A stretch of 64,000 nt of DNA, taken from NCBI RefSeq assembly GCF_947488515.1, contig NZ_CANKZF010000002.1, positions 966,294-1,030,293 of the forward strand. The letters run 5' to 3'. Shown here piece after piece: positions 36,664 through 44,316 of this stretch. Below the pieces are notes generated by a model that was given only the letters and a program-made list of their open reading frames with translations, was not told where the DNA came from and searched no databases. How positions within the stretch are numbered: position 1 is the first letter of the stretch; each line of letters begins with the position of its first letter. Source of the DNA: an uncultured Nocardioides sp. GTDB lineage: Bacteria > Actinomycetota > Actinomycetes > Propionibacteriales > Nocardioidaceae. The position numbers and the translations under genes were made by a program.

Positions 36664-38053
36664 GCCGAGCACCCCCGCTCCGGGAGGTGGCCGGCGTCGG
36701 GCTGCCGAGACCACGCGCACCCGGCCCTCGCCGGTGACGATCCTCGCCGTGTTCATCCCCCTCCTCACCGTGGCCGCCCTCGCCCTCGTGCGACCGGCCG
36801 AGCAGGCGTCGTCCTCCCACGCCCCCGCGGAGGCGCCGCTCGACCGCGTCACCGCGGTCTGCCCCGCCCGCCTGCCCGGCGCCGACGAGATCCGGATGGG
36901 CACCACCGGGCTGGGCTCGGGCGACCTCACGCTCCGCGTCGGACGCCGGGACGACACCCAGACCCTGTCCGGCGGCGTCGCGTCGCGCACCGAGCGGCAG
37001 TACGTCGTCATCAACGGCAGCGGCGAGCTCGCACCCGGCCTCGTCGCCTCGCGCTCCGGCGAGGGGTCGGCGACCGGCTGCGACCAGCCGGCGCCCGAGC
37101 GGTGGTTCACCGGCGCCGGCGCGTCCGCCGAGCACACCTCGACGCTCACCCTGATCAACCCGGACCGAGGACCGGCCGTCGCCGACGTGACCGTCTGGGA
37201 CGGCAGCGGGCTCGTCGACGTCCCCGCGCTCCGCGGGGTGCGGGTGCCGGGCGGCCGCTCGACCTCCTTCGACCTCTCGGAGGTCGCACCCAACCGTGAC
37301 GCCCTGGCGCTGCGCGTCAGCGTCTCGCGCGGACGGCTCGCCTCCCACGTGGTCGACGTGGTCGACCCGGTCGGACGCGACCGCCCGGTGCGCGAGTGGC
37401 TCCCCGCCCAGGCCGCGCCCGCCTCGACGTCGTACGTCGCCGGCATCGGCACGACCGCCGCCGACCGGGTCCTGACCCTGGCCAACCCCGGTGACAGCGA
37501 GGTGCGGGTCGCCCTCGAGCTGGTCAGCGAGGACAGCGAGTTCGCGCCCTCCGGCCTCGAGGAGGTCACGCTCGACCCGGCGTCGGTCAACGAGGTCGAC
37601 CTCAGCGGCGTGCTGCGCGGACGCGGCCTCGCGGGCGTCCAGGCGCTGCGCCTGGAGGCGACCGGTCCGGTCACCGCCTCGCTGCGCACCCGCACCCCGA
37701 CCGACCTCGCGCTGACGCCGGCGGGCTCGACGATCGAGGGCGAGGCCGCCGTCGCCCTGCCGGCCGGGGCCAAGCGCATTGTGGTCACGGGCGCCACCGC
37801 TCCCGGCCTGGTGACGTTGCAGGCCTGGGACGAGGACGGCGACGCGGTGGTCCGCGAGCGCCGGGTCGAGATCGACCCGGCGACGGCGGCGCGGATCCGG
37901 GTGCCCGACGACGCGGTGCTCGCCCAGGTGCTGGTGGAGCGCACGGGCGCGGTCGTGTCGGTCGAGGTCAGCGACCGCGGGCTGTCCGTCCTGCCCCTGT
38001 CGCAGCTCGGCACGACCAGCGAGGTCGCGGACGTGCGGCCGGCCCAGCGCTAG
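36656..38053 (+). CDS. DUF5719 family secreted/membrane protein
   Basis: The 465-residue protein has one N-terminal helix (about 30-48, PVTILAVFIPLLTVAALAL) and a long beta-rich extracytoplasmic region that looks like repeated immunoglobulin-like or adhesin-type modules (STLTLINPDRGPAVADVTV; RVLTLANPGDSEVRVALEL). It belongs to DUF5719, normally the partner of the GT2 membrane protein upstream. The start ATG lies within that gene (overlap 36656-36663). It could be the acceptor or a polymer-binding cofactor; this is inference. Confidence 0.88.
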   Translation: MTEPSTPAPGGGRRRAAETTRTRPSPVTILAVFIPLLTVAALALVRPAEQASSSHAPAEAPLDRVTAVCPARLPGADEIRMGTTGLGSGDLTLRVGRRDDTQTLSGGVASRTERQYVVINGSGELAPGLVASRSGEGSATGCDQPAPERWFTGAGASAEHTSTLTLINPDRGPAVADVTVWDGSGLVDVPALRGVRVPGGRSTSFDLSEVAPNRDALALRVSVSRGRLASHVVDVVDPVGRDRPVREWLPAQAAPASTSYVAGIGTTAADRVLTLANPGDSEVRVALELVSEDSEFAPSGLEEVTLDPASVNEVDLSGVLRGRGLAGVQALRLEATGPVTASLRTRTPTDLALTPAGSTIEGEAAVALPAGAKRIVVTGATAPGLVTLQAWDEDGDAVVRERRVEIDPATAARIRVPDDAVLAQVLVERTGAVVSVEVSDRGLSVLPLSQLGTTSEVADVRPAQR

Positions 38054-38069
38054 CCCGGACCGGCCCGGC

Positions 38070-38534
38070 TCAGTCGGCGTACCTCTCGTCGACCTGGCCG
38101 GGGGTGAGGTTGAGCAGCTCGGCGAGCTGCTCAACGACGACGGTGTGCACGAGCGCCTCGAGCTCGTCGCGCGAGGTCGATCGGTGCTCGATGGGGCGGC
38201 GGAAGATCACCAGCCGGGTCGGCTCCTGGCCCTTGCCGCGCACCAGCGACGACAGCGGGACGGTCTCGTCGCCCCAGTCGTCCGGCAGCATCGGCGCGTC
38301 CTCGACGGCGTACTCCACGAGACCGAGGTGGCGGTGCCACCGCTCGTCGAGCGGGGTCACCACGTCGAGCACGAGCTGGTCGAACCGCTGCCGCGCCGTC
38401 CGGAGCGCCGTGGTGCCCGGACGGGCCGGCACGACACCGGGGCCGCGCATGCCGCGGCCCCTCCGGTCCCGGGTCCGCGGCCGCGTCTCGCCGGTCCGCT
38501 CGCTGCCCGTGTCGCTGCCCACCCCGATGTCCAC
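38070..38534 (-). CDS. zincin-like metallopeptidase family protein lacking the HExxH motif
   Basis: The 154-residue protein resembles the small minimal-zincin family (DUF1025-type): VPLSSLVRGKG, RLVIFRRPIEHR, and the motif helix. Where active members have HxxxHExxHH, this one reads HTVVVEQLAELLNL, so the zinc ligands are gone and catalysis is unlikely. Such degenerate copies sit in the whiB2-fbiA neighbourhood of actinobacteria. The GTG start at 38534 follows TAGGCT by 6 nt on the minus strand (leaderless), divergent from the DUF3499 gene. Confidence 0.85.
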   Translation of the reverse strand: MDIGVGSDTGSERTGETRPRTRDRRGRGMRGPGVVPARPGTTALRTARQRFDQLVLDVVTPLDERWHRHLGLVEYAVEDAPMLPDDWGDETVPLSSLVRGKGQEPTRLVIFRRPIEHRSTSRDELEALVHTVVVEQLAELLNLTPGQVDERYAD

Positions 38535-38540
38535 GCCGCG

Positions 38541-38576
38541 AGCCTAAGCGCCGCGCGTGCACGCGCCGGGTAGCGT
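38541..38576. promoter_or_regulatory. divergent leaderless promoters (zincin-like / DUF3499)
   Basis: Minus strand TAGGCT at 38546-38541, 6 nt before the GTG at 38534. Plus strand TAGCGT at 38571-38576, 7 nt before the GTG at 38584. Neither gene has a ribosome binding site. Confidence 0.6.
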
Positions 38577-38583
38577 CGGCGCC

Positions 38584-38946
38584 GTGAGCCTTGCCCGTCG
38601 TTGTTCGCGGACGGCGTGTGGCCGTCCCGCGGTCAACACGCTGACCTACGTCTATGCCGACTCGACGGCTGTCCTGGGTCCGTTGGCGACGTACGCCGAG
38701 CCGCACGCCTACGACCTCTGCGAGGTGCACAGCGAGCGGCTCTCGGCCCCGCGCGGCTGGGAGGTGCTCCGGCTGGCGGCCGACCCGACGGCCCAGGGCC
38801 CGAGCAGCGACGACCTGCTGGCGCTGGCCGACGCGGTCCGTGAGGCGGCCCGACCCGCTCCGGCGCCTGTCCCGCTGCACTCCACCGACGACCCGACCCG
38901 CGGCGCCAAGCGCGGCCACCTGCGCGTGCTCACGCCCACTGACTGA
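38584..38946 (+). CDS. DUF3499 family protein
   Basis: A 120-residue actinobacteria-specific protein. Paired Cys7/Cys12 (CSRTAC) and Cys46/His49 (LCEVH) suggest a zinc site. The sequence ARRCSRTACGRPAVNTLTY and LCEVHSERLSAPRGWEV are family hallmarks. Function unknown; it is regularly found beside whiB2, the zincin-like gene and the TobH-like gene, as here. The GTG at 38584 follows a leaderless -10 element. Confidence 0.92.
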   Translation: MSLARRCSRTACGRPAVNTLTYVYADSTAVLGPLATYAEPHAYDLCEVHSERLSAPRGWEVLRLAADPTAQGPSSDDLLALADAVREAARPAPAPVPLHSTDDPTRGAKRGHLRVLTPTD

Positions 38947-38963
38947 CCGGTCCCGGCACCCCC

Positions 38964-38969
38964 TAGGAT
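38964..38969 (+). promoter_or_regulatory. -10 element, leaderless start of Trm112-like gene
   Basis: TAGGAT followed by 7 nt and the GTG at 38977. Confidence 0.6.
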
Positions 38970-38976
38970 CATCGGC

Positions 38977-39150
38977 GTGAACATCGACCAGCAGCTGCTG
39001 AGCATCATCGTCTGCCCGGCCTGCCACGGCGAGCTGTCGCCCGCGCCCGACGGCGTCGAGGAGCTCGTGTGCCAGGGGTGCGGCAACGCCTACCCGGTCC
39101 GCGACGACATCCCGGTGCTGCTGGTCGACGAGGCCCGCAAGCCCGCCTGA
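38977..39150 (+). CDS. Trm112-like zinc protein
   Basis: A 57-residue protein with two CxxC pairs, Cys13/Cys16 (VCPAC) and Cys32/Cys35 (VCQGC), forming one zinc site, and the family ending YPVRDDIPVLLVDEA. Trm112-like proteins act as small activators of methyltransferases or other enzymes; the bacterial partner here is unknown. It lies 17 bp before the TobH-like gene in the same operon. The GTG at 38977 directly follows a -10 element at leaderless spacing. Confidence 0.92.
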   Translation: MNIDQQLLSIIVCPACHGELSPAPDGVEELVCQGCGNAYPVRDDIPVLLVDEARKPA

Positions 39151-39167
39151 GCACTGAGGAGCTGGCC

Positions 39168-40199
39168 GTGGCGACCTGGTTCGACGAGGCCCGGCTGGAC
39201 GACGCCGGGGTGCTGGAGACGGTCGACCTCCGGCTGCGCACGCTCGCGGAGAGCGGCGCCCGGGTGCGCCGCGAGGCCCACGAGTCCGCGACGGCGACCG
39301 CGGAGGCCATCGCGCGTGATCGCGACGACGCCCGTCCGCGGGCGGTGATCGCGGCGGGGCCCGACTCGCGGCTGCTCCGCGCGGTGCTCGAGTCGTGGTG
39401 CCCGGTGCCGTTCGTGGCGTGGCCCCACCCGGGCCTCCCCGGATGGGCCGGGTCGCTCGACCTCGTCGTCATGCTGGCGCCCGAGGGCAACGACCACGGT
39501 TCGGCGTCGGCCGTCGCCGAGGCCGTACGCCGTGGGGCGCAGGTCGTGGTGGCGTGTCCCGAGCGCTCGCTCGTGGGCGAGCACGCCGCCGGGCGCCACG
39601 TGACGGTGCTACCGACGGTGACGGGCGACCAGCTGGCGACCGCCGTGGTCGTCCTCGACTACCTCGCCCACGTCCACCTCGGTCCGCGCGCCGACGCCGA
39701 GTCGGTGGCCGAGTCCCTCGACCGGGTCGCCGAGGACTGCTCGCCCCACCGCGACCTCGCGGTCAATCCCGCCAAGATGCTCGCGATCGCCATGGCCGAC
39801 ACGAACCCGCTCGTCTGGGGCGGCTCCGTCCTCGCGGCCCGCGCGGCCCGGCGGCTCGCCGAGTCGCTGCGTCGCACGAGCGGCCGCTCCGCGATCGCCG
39901 GTGATGCCGAGCACCTGCTCCCTGTCATCGAGGCGACCAGGCCGCACGACCTGTTCGCCGACCCGTTCGCCGACGAGCCCGGCGACCTGCGTCCGCTGCT
40001 GCTGATCCTCGACGACCGGTCCGACGACCCGGTCGTGCGCGCGCAGACCGGCGAGCTCAAGGCTGCCGCCGCGCGCCACGGCGTACGGGTCGAGGTGCTC
40101 GAGACGGACGCCGACGCCGAGGTAGCGCGCTACGCGTCGCTGCTGCTCACCGGCACCTACGCCGCGGAGTACCTCCGCGTCGGCCTCGTCGAGGACTGA
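39168..40199 (+). CDS. SIS-domain phosphosugar-binding protein (TobH/ManA-linked type)
   Basis: The 343-residue protein has a double SIS-like fold, as in bifunctional phosphoglucose/phosphomannose isomerases: AVIAAGPDSRLLRAVL, VVMLAPEGNDHGSASAVAEAVRRGAQVVVAC, and a C-terminal segment LLTGTYAAEYLRVGL. In actinobacteria this gene (TobH) usually precedes manA; here manA is absent and an unrelated secreted-protein gene follows. The GTG start at 39168 has a GAGGAG ribosome binding site. It may isomerise or sense mannose/fructose phosphates. Confidence 0.87.
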   Translation: MATWFDEARLDDAGVLETVDLRLRTLAESGARVRREAHESATATAEAIARDRDDARPRAVIAAGPDSRLLRAVLESWCPVPFVAWPHPGLPGWAGSLDLVVMLAPEGNDHGSASAVAEAVRRGAQVVVACPERSLVGEHAAGRHVTVLPTVTGDQLATAVVVLDYLAHVHLGPRADAESVAESLDRVAEDCSPHRDLAVNPAKMLAIAMADTNPLVWGGSVLAARAARRLAESLRRTSGRSAIAGDAEHLLPVIEATRPHDLFADPFADEPGDLRPLLLILDDRSDDPVVRAQTGELKAAAARHGVRVEVLETDADAEVARYASLLLTGTYAAEYLRVGLVED

Positions 40200-40215
40200 C
40201 GCGGGCTCTCGCGTC
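40198..40215 (+). terminator. hairpin at end of TobH-like gene
   Basis: Arms GACGCG and CGCGTC around a 6-nt loop, overlapping the stop codon. Confidence 0.4.
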
Positions 40216-40286
40216 GCTGGAGGTTTGAGCCGCTGGGTGCCGGGCAGGACTGGGCAGTCAGCAACCCACGTCACACAGGAGCATCC

Positions 40287-40883
40287 ATGCGTCGCACCTC
40301 CCTGTCCATCGCCGCCGGCCTCGCCGCGGTCCTGCTCGTCTCCGGCACCCCGGCCCAGGCGGCCGTGTCCGCGAAGGACCTCCCGAAGAAGGGCGACATC
40401 GTCAAGGCGTTCCCGGAGATGGTGGACGCCGAGTTCACCTCCTTCACCACGAAGAAGAACTCCGCGCCGGGGGAGACCTGCGACACGTCGAAGCTCGTGA
40501 AGGTCAAGCGCCTCACCAGCATCCGCGGCGTCTCGTCCACCAGCGCGTCCTACGTGCAGTCCACGGTCGTCGAGCACTCGTCGGCGGCCAAGGTCAAGGC
40601 GTACCTCAAGTCGTACAAGAAGTACGCCAAGGACTGCGCCACCTTCACCGAGCCCACTTCGGGCGGCACGGTCACGACCACGCTGGTCAAGGCGCCCAAG
40701 CTCGGTCAGTCGACGGTGATGCTCCAGCAGGAGACCGCCGTCGCGGGCGTCGTCTCCTACTCGAGCACCGTGTTCATCGGTGACGGCAAGCGCGTCGCGG
40801 CCGTCGTGGCCATCGACGACGCGGCCATCCCCGCGTCCAGCATCAACAAGCTCGCGAAGGTCGCCGCCAAGAAGATGAAGTGA
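40287..40883 (+). CDS. secreted Lys-rich protein of unknown function
   Basis: A 198-residue protein with a signal peptide (about 1-26, cut after TPAQA) and a CACAGGAG ribosome binding site. The mature part is Lys/Ser/Thr/Val-rich, with two cysteines (GETCDTSKL, AKDCATF) that could form a disulfide. The pattern of a conserved Cys pair with mixed strands and helices is reminiscent of the extracellular PknH-type sensor domain, but I cannot confirm this. It is followed by a strong bidirectional hairpin. Confidence 0.8.
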   Translation: MRRTSLSIAAGLAAVLLVSGTPAQAAVSAKDLPKKGDIVKAFPEMVDAEFTSFTTKKNSAPGETCDTSKLVKVKRLTSIRGVSSTSASYVQSTVVEHSSAAKVKAYLKSYKKYAKDCATFTEPTSGGTVTTTLVKAPKLGQSTVMLQQETAVAGVVSYSSTVFIGDGKRVAAVVAIDDAAIPASSINKLAKVAAKKMK

Positions 40884-40904
40884 CGCCTCACCCGAGGTGA
40901 CCTC

Positions 40905-40953
40905 CCGGAGCCCCGGAGCCGACCGCACCACGCGGGTCGGCCCGGGGCTCCGG
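40905..40953. terminator. strong bidirectional terminator hairpin
   Basis: Arms CCGGAGCCCCGG (40905-40916) and CCGGGGCTCCGG (40942-40953), with inner pairing CCGACC/GGTCGG. It lies between convergent genes ending at 40883 and 40959. Confidence 0.75.
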
Positions 40954-40958
40954 CGTGC

Positions 40959-41462
40959 TCATGGCCGGCCCAGGTGCATGCCGAACACCAGTGCGTCGCC
41001 GCCGTGGACATGTGCCGTCCGCTCGACGTCCATGCCGAGGCGCCGCGCGACCCGCTGCGAGGGCGCGTTGTCCGGCCGGACGAGGGCGACGAGGTGGTCG
41101 ACCCCGTGGGCGGCCGCGCAGTCGCGCACGGACCGGGCCGCCTCGGTGGCGTACCCGTGGCCGCGCGTCGCCGGCAGGAGGTGGTAGCCGACCTCGACGT
41201 GGGGCGCTCCCTCGACGTCCTGCACCGTGAGTCCGCAGTCGCCGACGAACGCGCCGTCGTGGGTCTCCACGACCCAGAGCCCGAAACCGTGCTCGGCATG
41301 GTTGCGCTCCTGCCACTCGATCCAGCGCACGCCGTCGTCCCGGGTGCTGGGCGGGCGCTCGCCGCGCATCGGGTCGAACGCGACGAGCAGCGCGGTGACA
41401 TCGTCGAGGTCGGTCATCCGCATCCGGCGGAAGCGGAGACGCTCGGTGGGGTCGGGGAGCAC
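40959..41462 (-). CDS. GNAT N-acetyltransferase, RimJ/RimL type
   Basis: The 167-residue protein has the RimJ/RimL pattern: RLRFRRMRMTDLDDVTALL, GDCGLTVQDVEG, VEVGYHLLPATRGHGYATEA (acetyl-CoA pyrophosphate loop) and NAPSQRVARRLGM. It acetylates an amine of unknown identity with acetyl-CoA. The GTG start at 41462 follows TAGCCT by 6 nt on the minus strand, and the TAG of that -10 element is also the stop codon of the upstream NTF2-like gene. Confidence 0.9.
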   Translation of the reverse strand: MLPDPTERLRFRRMRMTDLDDVTALLVAFDPMRGERPPSTRDDGVRWIEWQERNHAEHGFGLWVVETHDGAFVGDCGLTVQDVEGAPHVEVGYHLLPATRGHGYATEAARSVRDCAAAHGVDHLVALVRPDNAPSQRVARRLGMDVERTAHVHGGDALVFGMHLGRP

Positions 41463-41468
41463 TGGGTC

Positions 41469-41474
41469 AGGCTA
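41469..41474 (-). promoter_or_regulatory. leaderless -10 element built on an upstream stop codon
   Basis: TAGCCT on the minus strand, 6 nt before the GTG at 41462. Its TAG (41474-41472) ends the NTF2-like gene. Confidence 0.55.
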
Positions 41475-41840
41475 GGGCCGGGTGCCCTCGGGTGCCTGTT
41501 GGTCGACGTCGGCCCAGACCTCGACGAGCTCGACGAGGAGGCCGTCGCGCACGGTCGCGAAGCTGGCCACGGCGAACTCGAGCCGCTCGCCCGCGCCGCC
41601 GCTCCCGGTCACCCGCGCCCGCAGCACCCCGCGGTCGCCGTCGACCACCAGGTCCTCGACGTGCATCCGCTCGAAGCCGGGGTAGTCGGCGTTGAACCTC
41701 ACCCACTCCTCCCGGTCGAAGACCTCGCCGGTGTGCACCAGCCGACAGGCGAAGTCGCGGTGCAGCACGCCGGGCAGCGCCTCCCAGTCGTGGGCGTCGA
41801 TGAGCTCGGCGAGGCGGATGATCAGTGCTTGCGCGTCCAC
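41472..41840 (-). CDS. NTF2-like/SnoaL-like protein
   Basis: The 122-residue protein has the cone-shaped NTF2-like fold pattern: an N-terminal helix (LIIRLAELIDAHDWEALPGVL), then curved strands (RVTGSGGAGERLEFAVASFATVRDGLLVELVEVWADV). The family includes small isomerases, hydrolases and binding proteins, so the function is open. A CACACT -10-like element lies 6 nt before the GTG at 41840. Same strand as the HIT gene upstream and the GNAT gene downstream. Confidence 0.85.
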   Translation of the reverse strand: MDAQALIIRLAELIDAHDWEALPGVLHRDFACRLVHTGEVFDREEWVRFNADYPGFERMHVEDLVVDGDRGVLRARVTGSGGAGERLEFAVASFATVRDGLLVELVEVWADVDQQAPEGTRP

Positions 41841-41873
41841 GAGTCGAGTGTGCCCGTCGGCACCGACATCGGT

Positions 41874-42275
41874 TCAGGCACCGAGCTGCGCTCCCGAGTG
41901 CACGTGGACGTGGAGGTGCTTGGAGTCCTGGTAGGTGCCGAGGTTGGTCACGACGGCGGCCGCCCCGTGCTGCTCCTCGACCCGCCGGGCGAGCTGCTGG
42001 ACGACCGCGAGGAGTGCCCGGACGTCCGCCTCGTCGGACGCCCCGATCGTCGTGAACGAGGCGAGGTGCCGCTTCGGCACCGCCACGAGGTGGACCTGCC
42101 AGAACGGCCGGGTGTGGTGGTAGGCGAGCACCAGGTCGTCCTCGTGGACGACCTCCAGCGGGACGGCACGCGGGATCGCCACGTCGCAGTAGAAGTCGTC
42201 ACCGTCGTAGGTCCCCACGTCGCTCACGCGGAACATCCTCGCAGCGGGCTCGTTGGGCTGGGCCCCGGTCAGCAC
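41874..42275 (-). CDS. HIT family nucleotide hydrolase
   Basis: A 133-residue protein with the histidine triad HLHVHVH near the C-terminus, preceded by NLGTYQDSKHLHVHVHSG, and the HIT body (VHEDDLVLAYHHTRPFWQVHLVAVPKRHLAS). HIT proteins hydrolyse nucleoside phosphoramidates or dinucleotides. The N-terminal zinc cysteines of many HIT proteins are absent. The start could also be the ATG at 42236, which begins closer to the conserved region. Confidence 0.9.
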   Translation of the reverse strand: MLTGAQPNEPAARMFRVSDVGTYDGDDFYCDVAIPRAVPLEVVHEDDLVLAYHHTRPFWQVHLVAVPKRHLASFTTIGASDEADVRALLAVVQQLARRVEEQHGAAAVVTNLGTYQDSKHLHVHVHSGAQLGA

Positions 42276-42395
42276 CTCGCCACGGTGCCGGGGTGAGGTT
42301 CTACGTCCACGGAGCAGGGCGGGGAGGACGCGAGGCGTGGACGATGCCTGGCCACCCCTTCGCGGACCGGTCCCGTGACGGGACGTCGTCCCTCC

Positions 42396-43097
42396 TCAAC
42401 CAGCAGAGCGCCCGGCGATCAGGTCGAGCACCTCGACCGTGGGCCGTACGTCGCCGTAGGAGCGGTGGACGACGTGGAGGGTGGCGTTGTGGTCCCTGTC
42501 GCGCATCGCGGCACACGCGTCGGCGACGAGGATGACCCGGAGGCCGGCAGTGCTGGCATCGCGCACGGTGTCCTCGACGCAGACGTTGGTGACGGTGCCC
42601 GTCACCACGAGCGTGTCGACGTCGCGCGCCGCGAGGAGGGCGGGGAGGTCGGAGGACCCGGGGGAGTACGCACTCCGCGCGGTCTTCTCCACGACCAGGT
42701 CGTCCGGGGCGACGTCGAGCGAGGGGTCCACGCGCGACCTCGGCGGACCGTCGCCGCCGGACCGGGCGTAGCGCTCGGCCACCTCGTCGCCGAAGAACTC
42801 GCGGTCCTTGGCGCTCGGTGGCGCGTAGCCGGGGACCACCCACGCGACCACACCTCCCGCCGAGCGGAGTGCGGAGGCCAGTCGCTCGACGCGCGGCACG
42901 ATCCCGCGGACGTACGCCGACTCGCGGACGAAGAAGGGCACCAGGTCGACCACCACGAGCGCGGTGCGTCGCGGGTCGAGGTGCGCGAAGGCGTGCCGCC
43001 GGCCGCGTCGGGCCTCGTGCCGGGCGTACTCCCTTTCCTCGACGAGCCAGGCGTGGTCGGCCGTGTCCGGCAGGTCCGAGGGCGACGGTGTCGACAT
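42396..43097 (-). CDS. isochorismatase-like cysteine hydrolase
   Basis: The 233-residue protein has the catalytic triad of the family: Asp51 in LVVVDL, Lys138 in VVEKTARSAY, and Cys173 in TVTNVCVEDT. The cis-peptide region VVTGTVTN before the Cys is typical. Members act as nicotinamidases, biuret or carbamoyl hydrolases, or isochorismatases; the substrate cannot be named. The start ATG at 43097 follows a TAGCCT -10 element by 6 nt and lies only 22 bp from the divergent GNAT start. Confidence 0.93.
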   Translation of the reverse strand: MSTPSPSDLPDTADHAWLVEEREYARHEARRGRRHAFAHLDPRRTALVVVDLVPFFVRESAYVRGIVPRVERLASALRSAGGVVAWVVPGYAPPSAKDREFFGDEVAERYARSGGDGPPRSRVDPSLDVAPDDLVVEKTARSAYSPGSSDLPALLAARDVDTLVVTGTVTNVCVEDTVRDASTAGLRVILVADACAAMRDRDHNATLHVVHRSYGDVRPTVEVLDLIAGRSAG

Positions 43098-43103
43098 CCG
43101 GCG

Positions 43104-43113
43104 AGGCTACTGT
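43104..43113. promoter_or_regulatory. overlapping divergent -10 elements (isochorismatase / GNAT)
   Basis: The 10-mer AGGCTACTGT holds TAGCCT on the minus strand (43109-43104) and TACTGT on the plus strand (43108-43113), sharing the TA at 43108-43109. Starts at 43097 and 43120 follow after 6 nt each; neither has a ribosome binding site. Confidence 0.65.
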
Positions 43114-43119
43114 CCCTGC

Positions 43120-43632
43120 ATGGCCTCCGAGGACGTGCTGCGCCGGATGCGCGCCGACGACGTCCCGGCCGTGATGGAGGTGCAGGAGCCCACGTCCGTC
43201 GCCGGGCTCTCGGGGGTGTTCCCGCAGGACGTCCATCCCTTCCCGCGCGAGGTGCTGGCCGGGCGGTGGCGCGAGGAGATCGAGGACCCGGCGATCGAGT
43301 GCTTCGTGATCCAGCGGGTCGGTGCCGTCGCCGGCTTCGCGGCCCTGGCGGGCGACGAGGTGAAGCACTTCGGCGTCGCCCTCGAGGAGTGGGGGAGCGG
43401 ACTGGCGTCCGCGGCCCACGACGAGCTGCTCGCCCGCATGGCGGCGGCCGGCGTCACGCGACCGTGGCTCCACTGCTACGCGGCCAACCCCCGTGGGTGC
43501 GCCTTCTGGGAGAAGCACGGCTGGGTCGAGACCGGCGAGCGCAGCCGCGGCCCGATGCCGCCGCACGCCGAGCTGCTGACCTATGCCTACGACCCTGGTT
43601 CGTCCGGAACCCGCACCACAGTGGCGTCATGA
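43120..43632 (+). CDS. GNAT N-acetyltransferase
   Basis: The 170-residue protein has GNAT features: RRMRADDVPAVMEVQ, strand FVIQRVGAVAGFAALAG, acetyl-CoA site in LEEWGSGLASAAHDELL, and NPRGCAFWEKHGW near the end. The acetyl-CoA loop is atypical (EEWGSGLAS instead of QxxGxG/A). It begins at the ATG at 43120, 6 nt after TACTGT, and overlaps the next GNAT gene by 4 bp (ATGA), so the two acetyltransferases are coupled. Confidence 0.88.
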   Translation: MASEDVLRRMRADDVPAVMEVQEPTSVAGLSGVFPQDVHPFPREVLAGRWREEIEDPAIECFVIQRVGAVAGFAALAGDEVKHFGVALEEWGSGLASAAHDELLARMAAAGVTRPWLHCYAANPRGCAFWEKHGWVETGERSRGPMPPHAELLTYAYDPGSSGTRTTVAS

Positions 43633-44207
43633 CCGACGCGCCGTCGTACGACACCAGGCTCCTCACCCCGGAGACCTGGGCCGACTTCGCGGCCCTCGTC
43701 GAGGCCAACAACGGCGTGTGGGGCGGGTGCTGGTGCATCGGCTTCCACCCCGAGGGCCTGGCCGGGACCGCCGAGGACCACAGGAGCGCCAAGCGAGCGC
43801 ACACCGACAGGGGCACCGTGCACCAGGTGCTGGTGTACGACGGCGGCGCCGTGGTCGGGTGGTGCCAGTTCGGCACGCCTGACGAGCTCCCGAACATCAA
43901 GAACGCGAAGGCCTACGAGGCGGAGCTCGCGGACCTGCCGCAGTGGCGGATCGGATGCATCTTCACCGGCAGCAAGCACCGCGGGAAGGGCGTCGCGCGG
44001 GCCGCGGTGTCGGCCGTCCTCACGGAGATCGCCGCGGCCGGCGGGGGAGTGGTCGAGGCCTACCCGGAGCAGGTCGTCGACCGGAAGCCGCAGCGCGGCG
44101 CCTACCTGCACACCGGCCCGGAGTCGCTCTACGAGGAGCTCGGCTTCGTCCGCGACCGCAGGATCGCCAAGTGGCGCTGGGTGGTGCGCCGCACCGTGGA
44201 GGCCTGA
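43629..44207 (+). CDS. GNAT N-acetyltransferase
   Basis: The 192-residue protein begins in the stop of the previous GNAT gene. It carries WGGCWCIGFHPEG near the N-terminus, a GNAT core (VYDGGAVVGWCQFG; GCIFTGSKHRGKGVARAAVSAVL with the K-H-R-G-K-G acetyl-CoA loop) and a C-terminal YEELGFVRDRRIAKWRW. Substrate unknown. The pairing suggests a two-step or paralogous modification, but this is only context. Confidence 0.9.
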   Translation: MTDAPSYDTRLLTPETWADFAALVEANNGVWGGCWCIGFHPEGLAGTAEDHRSAKRAHTDRGTVHQVLVYDGGAVVGWCQFGTPDELPNIKNAKAYEAELADLPQWRIGCIFTGSKHRGKGVARAAVSAVLTEIAAAGGGVVEAYPEQVVDRKPQRGAYLHTGPESLYEELGFVRDRRIAKWRWVVRRTVEA

Positions 44208-44316
44208 GCCCGGCCCTCCGGTGCAGGCAGTCGGCGGGGCACGACGGCGTACGCCGCGCCGATAGGCTGCAGACCACCGGACGCACCACCCGACCCACTG
44301 ACCCGAAGGATCGCCC

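Noticed and set aside
33292..38013. Very long open frame on the minus strand (about 1570 codons)
   Set aside because: It lies opposite the GT2 and DUF5719 genes, has no domain or start context, and is a by-product of strong GC bias at third positions.
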